NCBI GenBank assembly: GCA_028280675.1 | Contig: JANQLI010000131.1 | Span: 1-14,472, forward strand | Direction of reading: 5' to 3' | Length of the DNA: 14,472 bases | Origin: Alphaproteobacteria bacterium | GTDB lineage: Bacteria; Pseudomonadota; Alphaproteobacteria; SMXP01 | Shown here: positions 1 through 6,474 of the stretch, piece by piece | Numbering within the stretch: position 1 is the stretch's first letter | Layout of the letters: every line of letters starts with the position of its first letter | Notes under the pieces: model-generated | Databases searched by the model: none | The model's input: the letters and a program-made list of their open reading frames with translations, nothing else | What the model was told of the DNA's origin: nothing | Position numbers and translations under genes: made by a program

Positions 1-269
1 AGCGCTTTTTGCCGCGCCCACCCCAATCCTTTTGCGTCTTTGACATGAAATTCGGCCACGCGCACCTGCTCTGGCCGTGTTTGAAACAAGAAGCAATCGG
101 CATCTTTTTTCGGAATATACTGCCAGCAGATCCCCACAAAGATGCGGTCTGGATGCTTCGCTTTTTCGAACAAATCTTTAATTGTCCACTGACATTCAGG
201 GTCGCGATAACTCGCGATCTGCACGAAAATACGTTCTTCTGATGGGGTAATCGGTTGGTCCAAATTCAC
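1..269 (-). CDS. Glycosyltransferase, PF11397 (GlcNAc-transferase) family, N-terminal part
   Basis: Partial gene running off the left edge; 89 codons are visible. The translation begins MNLDQPITPSEERIFVQIAS and continues with YRDPECQWTIKDLF, KAKHPDRIFVGICWQ and, near the edge, VRVAEFHVKDAKGLGWARQKA. The 'I-F-V-x-I-A-S-Y-R-D-P-E' opening, the 'HPDRIFVGICWQ' block and the 'GxxWAR' segment are characteristic of the PF11397 glycosyltransferase family, whose known members add GlcNAc to proteins such as Skp1; bacterial members are usually tied to cell-surface glycans. An in-frame TAA lies two codons upstream of the GTG at 269-267. That leaves GTG 269 or the TTG at 263-261, and the TTG has AAGG six nt upstream, so it is a real alternative. 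The gene is divergent from the nucleotidyltransferase at 351. The acceptor cannot be told. Confidence 0.8.
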   Translation of the reverse strand, partial: MNLDQPITPSEERIFVQIASYRDPECQWTIKDLFEKAKHPDRIFVGICWQYIPKKDADCFLFQTRPEQVRVAEFHVKDAKGLGWARQKA

Positions 270-298
270 ACCTTAGAATTCAAGCGTCAAATGATTCA

Positions 299-314
299 GT
301 GAACACGTTATCAC
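299..314. promoter_or_regulatory. Imperfect palindrome, candidate operator between divergent genes
   Basis: GTGAACACGTTATCAC matches its own reverse complement at 12 of 16 positions, with outer arms GTGA/TCAC and core ACGT. It lies in the 81-bp gap between the divergent glycosyltransferase and nucleotidyltransferase genes. It sits 2 nt upstream of a consensus TTGACA (317-322) that could be a rightward -35 box, although no good -10 follows (best is CTTAAT at 339-344). A shared operator for both genes is an inference. Confidence 0.3.
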
Positions 315-350
315 ACTTGACAATGTAAGGGGTGACTTCTTAATGGCAAC

Positions 351-1619
351 GTGGTTATTTTGACTGATAAGAAGAAATTGTCGGCAGGAGAGGCGTTCAT
401 TACCAAAGGAACGACGACACAGCGATATTCAGAAATGACGCAAGAGCATCAACTGTTGCTCTTGCTTGCAAGGTGCCATCTGACAGAATCAGACCAACGA
501 GAAATAAACGCGTTATTCCAGTCGGAGGTTGATTGGACGAAACTTGTCACCCTGGCCGAATCACACCACGTAACATCACTCCTTTGCCATCATCTCACCA
601 CTGGTCAACGCGCACATGTTCCTGACGCAATTGCCGATGCTGCGCGCATCAGGCTGCAGCGCACAAGAGAACATAATGAATCAATGGCTGCAGAGCTGAT
701 TGATTTGTTCGATGTTATGAAAAAACACGGCATTGATGCCGTGCCGTTCAAGGGCCCGGTGCTGGCTATGCAAGCCTATGGCGATCTTGGTCTGAGGCGT
801 TTTGTTGATTTGGATTTTTTGATCCGACCGTGCGATTTCCCCGGTGTGCGCGATATTCTAAAGGACCGCGGTCACGACATTGAGCGCACATTTAGCCCGG
901 CCCGCGAAGCGGCTTTTATCCGCTATGCCGGAGAGGATATTTTTCCCCATGCCGGAGATCGGCCACCTGTGGAGCCTCACTGGGAATTTGCGCCCGGTAC
1001 GCTGGCTGTTCACCTTGATTATCCTGCGCTTTGGAAACGCACATCCGATGTCGCGTTACTTGACCGCCACTTGCCTTGTTGGGGGCCGGAAGACACTGTT
1101 CTGATCTTGTCCATACATGGATCGAAAAGTCTTTGGACGCACTTGTCATATCTCTGTGATGTCACTGAACTCATCCGTGGAACGCCCGATTTCTCATGGG
1201 AGACCTTATGGGACCGCAGTCGAAATCAGGGGTGTTTGCGTATGGTCAGTATTGCCTTGCTCCTCGCGCACAATGTGCTCGACCTTTCCTTGCCAGACTC
1301 TGTCTTAACACGTCTTCAAGACGATCAGACATCGCAAGACTTAGCGGAACACGTTGAACGCCAATTCTTGTTCTCAGATTATGAAGAAAGAACCATATAC
1401 ACGATCCACCGGTTTCATTTCGATATGCGTGAAAGGATGTCTGACCGCTTGCGCTATATCTATCGCACAATCACGACACCGCGTGTGCAGCATTTCGACA
1501 TGGTGGATTTGCCTGACTCCCTGTTTTTTCTTTATTCCCCGATCAAGCTCATTCATGATTATGTGCTGTTGCCGATATGGGTGTTGGCGAAAAAAATGGG
1601 GATTGTTCGATCCCGATAA
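351..1619 (+). CDS. Nucleotidyltransferase family protein (NTP_transf_5-like, PF14907)
   Basis: Predicted nucleotidyltransferase of the large, poorly characterised PF14907 group, often found in exopolysaccharide or peptide-modification loci. The reaction and substrate are unknown. Using the GTG at 351 (422 codons), the family core is clear: 'DAVPFKGPVLAMQAYGDLGLRR' around residues 129-150, the acidic pair in 'FVDLDFLI' (D153, D155) that would bind metal, and 'VEPHWEF' near 207-213. The C-terminal half is helical and less conserved. The start is uncertain. GTG 351 has no close ribosome site (AAGGGG at 327-332 is 18 nt away). ATG 435 (MTQEHQLLLLLARC) fits the usual family N-terminus but also lacks one. 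AGGAGAGG at 386-393 precedes only an ATT codon at 399. The gene is divergent from a glycosyltransferase, which supports a surface-glycan context. Confidence 0.75.
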   Translation: MVILTDKKKLSAGEAFITKGTTTQRYSEMTQEHQLLLLLARCHLTESDQREINALFQSEVDWTKLVTLAESHHVTSLLCHHLTTGQRAHVPDAIADAARIRLQRTREHNESMAAELIDLFDVMKKHGIDAVPFKGPVLAMQAYGDLGLRRFVDLDFLIRPCDFPGVRDILKDRGHDIERTFSPAREAAFIRYAGEDIFPHAGDRPPVEPHWEFAPGTLAVHLDYPALWKRTSDVALLDRHLPCWGPEDTVLILSIHGSKSLWTHLSYLCDVTELIRGTPDFSWETLWDRSRNQGCLRMVSIALLLAHNVLDLSLPDSVLTRLQDDQTSQDLAEHVERQFLFSDYEERTIYTIHRFHFDMRERMSDRLRYIYRTITTPRVQHFDMVDLPDSLFFLYSPIKLIHDYVLLPIWVLAKKMGIVRSR

Positions 1620-1626
1620 CGGAGGG

Positions 1627-1682
1627 TGTGCACCAGTTATTTTCCGGGGGTTTTATAAATAGGTGCCATTACCTGTGCACCA
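1627..1682. repeat. Two copies of TGTGCACCA, direct repeat upstream of dusA
   Basis: TGTGCACCA occurs at 1627-1635 and 1674-1682, 47 bp apart, in the 154-bp gap between the nucleotidyltransferase and dusA. The second copy is also the right arm of a short inverted repeat, GGTGC (1662-1666) with GCACC (1677-1681). The copies share the TGTGCA core found in the palindrome upstream of the XRE-type regulator. A protein-binding role is inference. Confidence 0.3.
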
Positions 1683-1751
1683 AGAGATCAAAAGAGATCC
1701 AAATCGGTGCAAAATGCGCTAAATTGATGCGGTGTTGTTTCCTGTTTAACC

Positions 1752-1770
1752 CTATGAAACATAGTATAAG
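1752..1770 (+). promoter_or_regulatory. CTATG-AAA-CATAG inverted repeat abutting a TATAAG box before dusA
   Basis: A 5-bp perfect inverted repeat (1752-1756 with 1760-1764) is immediately followed by TATAAG (1765-1770), which resembles a -10 hexamer. No convincing -35 lies 16-18 bp upstream. If TATAAG is used, transcription would begin at about 1777, essentially at the TTG start of dusA, which implies a leaderless or nearly leaderless message. Otherwise the repeat is a small hairpin just before the start codon. Both readings are inference. Confidence 0.25.
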
Positions 1771-1773
1771 GCA

Positions 1774-2766
1774 TTGATAAATAGAGATAAAATATTCTCC
1801 GTGGCACCCATGATGGACTGGACGGACCGTCATGAGCGGGCCTTTCTGCGTATCATTTCGCAGCATGCGTTTCTTTATACGGAAATGGTGACCACTGGTG
1901 CGGTGATTCATGGTCCGCGGGACCGTCTTCTTAGGTTTAATGATGTAGAGCACCCCGTGGCGCTTCAATTGGGTGGGTCTGATCCTACAGACCTTGCGGT
2001 GTCGGCGCGCATCGGCGCAGACTTCGGCTATGATGAAATCAACCTCAATGTCGGCTGCCCCTCTGATCGCGTGCAATCGGGGCGCTTTGGCGCGTGCTTA
2101 ATGGCTGAGCCGGATGTGGTCGCGGACGGTGTGGCAGCGATGGTGGAGGCAGTGGATATTCCGGTCACGGTGAAAACCCGCATCGGCATCGATGATCAGG
2201 ACCCGGAGGATAGTCTGTTTTCCTTTGTTGAGAAAGTGTCTGCGGCGGGCTGCAAAACGTTTATTATCCATGCGCGCAAAGCCTGGCTTGAAGGTCTCAG
2301 CCCAAAAGAGAACCGGGATATTCCACCGCTTGATTATGATCTTGTGTATCGCGTTAAGAAAGACCGTCCTGATCTTGAGATCGTGATAAACGGTGGAATA
2401 CGAACCCTCGATGCTTGCGATACGCATCTTGCCCATGTGGATGGGGTGATGCTGGGGCGCATTGCGTATCAATCGCCATATATTTTAGCGCATGTGGATC
2501 AACGCTATTATGGGGCGGAAACAAATGCGTTGACGCCGCATCAAGTGGTCGAAGCTTATCTGCCTTATGTCGAAGCACAATGTGTCCAAGGTGTGCCGTT
2601 CTATGCGATGGCGCGGCATATGCTGGGTCTCTTTCAAGGCATGCCAGGCGCACGCGCGTGGCGCCGGCATATCAGCGAGAAGGGACACAAAGCCGGTGCG
2701 GGGCCGGAGCTCTTGCGGGAAGCGGCGGCGTTGGTGCGTCCGCGCCTGCCAATCGAGGCGGCGTAA
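1774..2766 (+). CDS. dusA: tRNA-dihydrouridine(20/20a) synthase DusA
   Basis: FMN-dependent, NADPH-using enzyme that reduces uridine 20/20a in the tRNA D-loop; cytoplasmic. The 330-residue protein has the full Dus fold. The FMN-site N-terminus is 'FSVAPMMDWTDRH' (8-20), followed by 'YTEMVTTGAVIHG' (35-47), 'VALQLGGSDP' (62-71) and 'INLNVGCPSDRVQSGRFGACLM' (89-110) with the catalytic cysteine at C108. 'VKTRIG' lies at 133-138. The DusA-specific 'HARKAWLEGLSPKENRDIPPL' at 166-186 separates it from DusB and DusC. The start is a TTG at 1774: an in-frame TAG lies four codons upstream, and every later start would delete the conserved 'FSVAPMMDWTD' block. AAGG (1768-1771) is only 2 nt from the TTG, so initiation looks weak. 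A TauE/SafE permease begins 3 nt after the stop, so the two are probably cotranscribed. Confidence 0.95.
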   Translation: MINRDKIFSVAPMMDWTDRHERAFLRIISQHAFLYTEMVTTGAVIHGPRDRLLRFNDVEHPVALQLGGSDPTDLAVSARIGADFGYDEINLNVGCPSDRVQSGRFGACLMAEPDVVADGVAAMVEAVDIPVTVKTRIGIDDQDPEDSLFSFVEKVSAAGCKTFIIHARKAWLEGLSPKENRDIPPLDYDLVYRVKKDRPDLEIVINGGIRTLDACDTHLAHVDGVMLGRIAYQSPYILAHVDQRYYGAETNALTPHQVVEAYLPYVEAQCVQGVPFYAMARHMLGLFQGMPGARAWRRHISEKGHKAGAGPELLREAAALVRPRLPIEAA

Positions 2767-2769
2767 TTA

Positions 2770-3579
2770 ATGGATCTTGTTTGGCTCTTTCTTTTGCTTG
2801 TGGCCTCTGGGGCGGTAACGGGTGTGGTTGCTGGGATGCTGGGTGTTGGCGGCGGCATCATTGTCGTGCCCGTCCTCTATTACGTCTTCACGCTTCTGGG
2901 GGTCGATCAAAGCGTGTTGATGCATATGGCTGTGGGAACGTCTCTTGCGACGATTATTCCAACCTCCATGCGTTCGACACTGAGTCATCACAGGAAAGGC
3001 GCCGTGGATTGGAACGTGGTGCGTATCTGGGCGCCGGGCATTATCCTGGGCACGATATGCGCCGCCATGATTGCAAACAGCATCAGCAGCATGATGTTGA
3101 CCTTGATCTTTGCGAGCTTCGCATTTCTCTTCGCCTTGAACATGGCGTTTGGACGTGAGGGCTGGCATGTCAAAGAGTCTCTCCCTGCAAGGGGCATCCA
3201 AATGGTCTTGGCCTTTTTTATGGGAACGCTTTCAGCCTTGATGGGGATTGGCGGCGGCACACTGGGCGTGACCCTTTTTACACTGTTCAATATGGACATC
3301 CGACGCGCTGTGGCGACGGCGGCAGGGCTCGGCATTGTGATTTCAATTCCGGGAACGCTGGGTTTTATGATCGCCGGGTTGGGCGAAGAAGGACGCTTGC
3401 CGTGGTCGCTTGGCTATATCAACCTATTAGGGTTTTTGTGTATTTCGGTTGCAACCGTCCTAACAGCGCCCCTCGGCGTTCATCTGGCACATACAATCCG
3501 CCGTACAACACTTTTACGAATTTTTGCGCTTTTCCTCATCATCACCTCCCTGCGCATGTTCTGGTCTGTGATTGGCTAA
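2770..3579 (+). CDS. TauE/SafE family membrane permease
   Basis: Inner-membrane protein of the sulfite/organosulfonate exporter family (PF01925), 269 residues with about eight hydrophobic segments, a usual length for the family. The duplicated family signature is present in both halves: 'GMLGVGGGIIVVPVL' at residues 22-36 and 'MGIGGGTLGVTLF' at 158-170. 'HMAVGTSLATIIPTS' (52-66), preceding 'SHHRKGAVDW', is also typical. Characterised relatives move sulfite, sulfoacetate or other small sulfur-containing anions, but the substrate here cannot be inferred from sequence. The ATG at 2770 lies 3 nt after the dusA stop, with GAGG at 2755-2758 inside dusA as a distant ribosome site, so translational coupling is likely. 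No sulfur-metabolism gene is nearby. Confidence 0.9.
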   Translation: MDLVWLFLLLVASGAVTGVVAGMLGVGGGIIVVPVLYYVFTLLGVDQSVLMHMAVGTSLATIIPTSMRSTLSHHRKGAVDWNVVRIWAPGIILGTICAAMIANSISSMMLTLIFASFAFLFALNMAFGREGWHVKESLPARGIQMVLAFFMGTLSALMGIGGGTLGVTLFTLFNMDIRRAVATAAGLGIVISIPGTLGFMIAGLGEEGRLPWSLGYINLLGFLCISVATVLTAPLGVHLAHTIRRTTLLRIFALFLIITSLRMFWSVIG

Positions 3580-3614
3580 AAAAGGGCTGATCTTGGCCTC
3601 GAAATTGCTCTTTT
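3580..3614 (+). terminator. Possible terminator after the dusA-permease unit
   Basis: AAAAGGGC (3580-3587) can pair with GCTCTTTT (3607-3614), an 8-bp stem with one G-U pair and a 19-nt loop whose right arm ends in four Ts. It begins directly after the permease stop. The large loop and lack of a further T-run make it weak. Confidence 0.3.
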
Positions 3615-3692
3615 GACATGGTGCGACTGCACATGCCCATAAAACCTTCATAGTTTGTTGGGATTTAGCCATTATGTTTTGTCATCAGCGCA

Positions 3693-3708
3693 AAATTGTG
3701 CACAATTT
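3693..3708. promoter_or_regulatory. Perfect 16-bp palindrome AAATTGTGCACAATTT, candidate operator
   Basis: The site is its own exact reverse complement over 16 bp and lies 52 bp upstream of the XRE-type regulator's ATG. A TTGTCA at 3679-3684, a possible -35, sits just upstream, so the palindrome would overlap the spacer or -10 region. Autoregulation through such a site is common for small XRE proteins; here it is inference. Confidence 0.5.
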
Positions 3709-3717
3709 AAAGAGTTA

Positions 3718-3734
3718 TGTGCAAAAATAGCACA
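3718..3734. promoter_or_regulatory. Second inverted repeat TGTGC-N7-GCACA upstream of the regulator
   Basis: TGTGC (3718-3722) and GCACA (3730-3734) are exact inverted arms separated by AAAAATA. They carry the same TGTGCA/TGCACA core as the palindrome 10 bp upstream. Together they suggest a tandem operator for the downstream XRE protein. Confidence 0.4.
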
Positions 3735-3760
3735 CAGTAAATGCGTATGAGGTGAATGCT

Positions 3761-4180
3761 ATGGAACTTCATCAGATCAAGGAAGGTCTCAAAAAGCCTG
3801 GGAAATCACGAGCTGGTCTTGCCGCGTGTTTGGGTGTCGATGTGTCCCAGATTAGCCGGTTGCTCAATGGCAAACGTCATCTCAAAGTGCATGAGCTCCC
3901 CCTCATCCAAGACTATCTCTGGGGCGGGCAGAGTGAACCGCACTCCTATCAGTATAACGGCATCGCCAATGCGCGAGGGGCCATGGCGATGGGCACACCC
4001 GCAGCGTCACCTTATCATGCGCAATCCATCGAGCCGAAAGACAATATGGAAGCTCTGGAGTTGATCTCTGAGCTGATTGATGAAGCTGAAAAATGTCATG
4101 TTGACGTCGCAGACACCATCCTGCGCGCCTTGCAGAATGCGATCCAAGAACAGCGTCATCCACAGGGCCCGGCTTACTAA
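3761..4180 (+). CDS. Small XRE-type helix-turn-helix transcriptional regulator
   Basis: A 139-residue DNA-binding protein. The N-terminal helix-turn-helix spans about residues 5-52: 'IKEGLKKPGKSRAGLAACLG', then 'VDVSQISRLLNGKRHLKVHE', a Cro/CI-like fold resembling the N-terminal domain of phage-type repressors of Alphaproteobacteria. There is no LexA/S24 peptidase domain. After a Gly/Ala/Pro-rich linker (66-90), residues 95-132 are predicted helical ('NMEALELISELIDEAEKCHV') and may mediate dimerisation. ATG 3761 is chosen over the in-frame GTG at 3752 because GAGGTGA (3749-3755) sits 5 nt before the ATG and overlaps the GTG. Two TGTGCA-type inverted repeats just upstream suggest autoregulation. 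Its targets are unknown; the transporter 109 bp downstream is one candidate. It could be domesticated from a prophage. Confidence 0.8.
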   Translation: MELHQIKEGLKKPGKSRAGLAACLGVDVSQISRLLNGKRHLKVHELPLIQDYLWGGQSEPHSYQYNGIANARGAMAMGTPAASPYHAQSIEPKDNMEALELISELIDEAEKCHVDVADTILRALQNAIQEQRHPQGPAY

Positions 4181-4289
4181 TCCCACCCGTCACGCAGACG
4201 AGACGCACAAACCGGCCTAGGCAGAAACAGGGCCGGGTGATAGACCCTTGCTGCATGACATCTCCATTGCAGAAAGAGGCTGAAACGCG

Positions 4290-5480
4290 GTGAACCGAGG
4301 CCTTCTGATTCTTCTCATGGCTGGCATGAGCGCCATTTCGCCATTCGCGATTCAATGTCTGCCCCCAACAGCGCCTTTCATTCGTCAGGATTTTGATGTC
4401 AGTCTCGCGACAGCGCAGTGGTCGGTGTCGCTCTTCACGCTCACACTTGCGTTTGCCATGCTGGCTTATGGACCGCTTACGGACCGGTTTAATCGCAAGA
4501 CGTTGTTGTTGACAGGATTGAGTCTGTTTTCAGCAGGCTCTGCGCTTTCGGCGGTGGCGCCAAATATAGAGCTCTTGATCTTTGCGCGTATTTTACAAGG
4601 GATCGGAGCTGCCGCAGGATCTGTCATTGCGCGGGCGTTTGCGGCGCAATGGTTTAAAGCGGAAGAGCTTGCCGAAGTTTATGGATATGTGAACATGGCG
4701 ATCGTCATCGCGCCGATGTTTGCACCTTTAACTGTCGGCGTCGCCATTGATGCAGTGGGGTGGCGCGCAGCCATGTGGGTGATGTGCGTCATCGGCGTTG
4801 TGATGATTGCCGTGATGACCTACATCATGCGCCCAGGTGGAAGCGCGGCGCAAACCATGGGCCGTGTCACAGCGCAGCCTGTATCACCGTTGCAGGCTTT
4901 GTCGCATCTCATTACCCGTGCCCCTTTCATGATGTATTTAATGATGTCTGCTGTCATGCAGATCGGCATGTTCGCCTTTATGGCGGGTGCTCCCTTTATT
5001 CTTGTGGATATGCTGGGCCGTCCCGCGAGTGAATACGGCCTCTATTTTATTTCTCTGACGGTTTTCTATTTTTTGGGATCTTGGTTTTCGGCGCGCTATG
5101 CATCGCGCATCGGAATGGATCGTTTGATTGCTCTGGGAGTGACGCTTTTTTTAGTTGGAGTTTTCGGTTTGTTTCTCTTGATTTGGGTGAATATTCTCGA
5201 ACCTGTCTTTATTTTCGGCATGGCATGTTTGTGCGCGGCGGCGAACGGCCTCACTCAACCGAACACATCGGCAGGGGCCATGACCCATGCGGGGGATTAT
5301 GCAGGCTCCGCTTCTAGTCTTGTTGCTTTCACATTGGTTATGTTTGGCGGCTTTGGACTGCAGCTTGTTGGCTTTTTGCAAAATGATACGGCGTATCCGA
5401 TGGTTGCGGTCATGGCGGCCGCTGGGTGCGTTGGGTTATCCATTGCTCTGACTTTGGTCATCAGGTCAAGCCGGGCCTGA
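4290..5480 (+). CDS. MFS transporter, Bcr/CflA-type drug/H+ antiporter
   Basis: Inner-membrane major facilitator of 396 residues with about twelve hydrophobic segments, the usual size for Bcr/CflA multidrug exporters. Visible signatures are the start 'MSAISPFAIQCLPPTAPFIRQDF' region (13-35), MFS motif A 'GPLTDRFNRK' between helices 2 and 3 (61-70), and 'ARILQGIGAAAGSVIARAFAAQWF' (99-122), which is typical of this subgroup. Proton-driven efflux of small molecules is the family function; the substrate is not predictable. The start is GTG 4290, with AAAGAGG at 4273-4279, 10 nt upstream. The gene follows the XRE regulator by 109 bp. A weak hairpin between them (CCGGCC 4212-4217 with GGCCGG 4231-4236) lacks a T-run, so read-through and joint regulation are possible. 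Confidence 0.9.
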   Translation: MNRGLLILLMAGMSAISPFAIQCLPPTAPFIRQDFDVSLATAQWSVSLFTLTLAFAMLAYGPLTDRFNRKTLLLTGLSLFSAGSALSAVAPNIELLIFARILQGIGAAAGSVIARAFAAQWFKAEELAEVYGYVNMAIVIAPMFAPLTVGVAIDAVGWRAAMWVMCVIGVVMIAVMTYIMRPGGSAAQTMGRVTAQPVSPLQALSHLITRAPFMMYLMMSAVMQIGMFAFMAGAPFILVDMLGRPASEYGLYFISLTVFYFLGSWFSARYASRIGMDRLIALGVTLFLVGVFGLFLLIWVNILEPVFIFGMACLCAAANGLTQPNTSAGAMTHAGDYAGSASSLVAFTLVMFGGFGLQLVGFLQNDTAYPMVAVMAAAGCVGLSIALTLVIRSSRA

Positions 5481-5491
5481 GACAAGCATCC

Positions 5492-5532
5492 ACCAGACGT
5501 TTATAGCAGTTGAAGTTTATTATCCGTCTGGT
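5492..5532 (+). repeat. 8-bp inverted repeat ACCAGACG/CGTCTGGT after the transporter
   Basis: ACCAGACG (5492-5499) and CGTCTGGT (5525-5532) are perfect inverted arms with a 25-nt spacer, starting 12 nt after the transporter stop. There is no following T-run, so it is a poor intrinsic terminator. It may instead be an operator or leader structure for the next gene. Confidence 0.3.
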
Positions 5533-5558
5533 TCATATCGTTTATCCTCATAGCTGTC

Positions 5559-5590
5559 ATGAAGCAGCGAGGGACTCTCTCGCGTTTCAT
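5559..5590 (+). other. Hairpin in the leader of the exported SDR gene
   Basis: ATGAA (5559-5563) pairs with TTCAT (5586-5590). After a small internal loop, GCGAGGG (5567-5573) pairs with CTCTCGC (5577-5583), one G-U, closing an ACT loop. This makes a stem of about 12 bp ending 11 nt before the AGAGGAG ribosome site. It could be a leader stabiliser or a weak terminator for the transporter gene. Confidence 0.35.
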
Positions 5591-5614
5591 CATCAACTGA
5601 AAGAGGAGTCAATA

Positions 5615-6388
5615 ATGCGTATCCTGCAACGTCTCATTGCATCTGTGGTCGTGGTCACAGGTCTCATGACCTCCGCTACTGTTTGGGCTGCTGATAAAAC
5701 TGTGCTCATCACCGGATCGAACCGTGGCATTGGATTTGAGTTTGTCAAACAATATACGGAAAAGGGGTGGACTGTTATCGCCACGGCGCGCAATCCCGAT
5801 GGTGCTGACGATTTAAAAACCTGGGCGTTGGAGCATGATAACGTCATTGTCGAAAAACTTGATCTCTTGGATCATGCAGGTATCGATGCGTTGGCGGCAA
5901 AGTATGACGGTCAATCCATTGACGTGTTGTTGAACAATGCGGGTTTGATGCGCGGTCCTGATAAAGAACAGATGATTGGGATGATCGATTATGATGAATT
6001 CATCCGTTTTTACCGCATCAATGCCATGGGGCCTTTAAAAGTCGCTGAAGCTTTTGCGCCGCATGTGATGGCTAGTGAGGCAAAGATTATGGCGGCGCTC
6101 ACCACGTCGAAACGCGAAAATGGAATCCCGGGTCCTGGTTTCTCGCTTTATAAAACCAGTAAAGCCGCCCTCGATTCGATTTGGTATGAGTTGCATCTTC
6201 GGTGGCGCGGGAATGACGTCAAGTCCATCGTTTTGATGCCGGGGCGTGTCTTAACCCATGGCGAACCACCACAGCCGGGAACAGTACCGATTCAAGACAG
6301 CATTGCGGGCATGATTTCGATTCTCGATACTGCAACGATGGAGCAGAGCGGCCACACCTATAATTGGGATGGCGCGGTGATCGAATAA
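5615..6388 (+). CDS. SDR-family oxidoreductase with N-terminal Sec-type signal peptide
   Basis: Classical short-chain dehydrogenase/reductase of 257 residues. The NAD(P)-binding motif 'TGSNRGIG' is at 33-40, 'ATAR' at 56-59 (an arginine there favours NADP), 'NNAG' at 107-110, and the catalytic set is about S165, Y179 and K183 in 'YKTSK'. The closest family style is the C-factor-like 'VLITGSNRGIGFEFVKQY' SDRs. Unusually, the Rossmann domain is preceded by a hydrophobic leader, MRILQRLIASVVVVTGLMTS, ending in ATVWA-ADK, which looks like a Sec signal peptide with a site after residue 25 or 26; no twin-arginine is present. ATG 5615 is firm because AGAGGAG (5602-5608) is 6 nt upstream; longer in-frame starts from 5510 lack one. 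The substrate is unknown. It is convergent with the OmpA-family gene and separated from it by a strong terminator. Confidence 0.85.
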   Translation: MRILQRLIASVVVVTGLMTSATVWAADKTVLITGSNRGIGFEFVKQYTEKGWTVIATARNPDGADDLKTWALEHDNVIVEKLDLLDHAGIDALAAKYDGQSIDVLLNNAGLMRGPDKEQMIGMIDYDEFIRFYRINAMGPLKVAEAFAPHVMASEAKIMAALTTSKRENGIPGPGFSLYKTSKAALDSIWYELHLRWRGNDVKSIVLMPGRVLTHGEPPQPGTVPIQDSIAGMISILDTATMEQSGHTYNWDGAVIE

Positions 6389-6419
6389 GTCTCAACTTTG
6401 AGATGTTATGGCAAAAAAT

Positions 6420-6448
6420 AACGCCCCGGAGCAAAGCTTCGGGGCGTT
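6420..6448. terminator. Bidirectional rho-independent terminator between convergent genes
   Basis: AACGCCCCG (6420-6428) pairs exactly with CGGGGCGTT (6440-6448). AGC/GCT extend the stem inside around an AAA loop. On the plus strand it is followed by ACTTTTT, and on the minus strand by a T-rich tract (complement of CAAAAAATAA). It ends both the SDR (plus) and the OmpA-family gene (minus). Confidence 0.9.
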
Positions 6449-6474
6449 ACTTTTTAATAACGTTTGGATTTGAT

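Noticed and set aside
9..242. 77-codon plus-strand frame at the left edge
   Set aside because: The opposite strand encodes a recognisable PF11397 glycosyltransferase through the whole stretch, so the plus-strand frame is a shadow.
1774..1860. The 5' end of dusA as an integration site for dusA-targeting mobile elements
   Set aside because: The 5' end of dusA is a known target for such elements, but dusA is intact here and I see no integrase or second copy of its 5' end in the window.
2415..3158. 247-codon plus-strand frame overlapping the end of dusA and the start of the permease gene
   Set aside because: It overlaps two well-supported genes in another frame, its translation is rich in Cys, Arg and Gly with no recognisable domain, and no ribosome site precedes it. 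It is a shadow frame.
4212..4236. CCGGCC/GGCCGG hairpin between the XRE regulator and the transporter
   Set aside because: Six-bp stem, 13-nt loop and no T-run; mentioned with the transporter but not called as a terminator.
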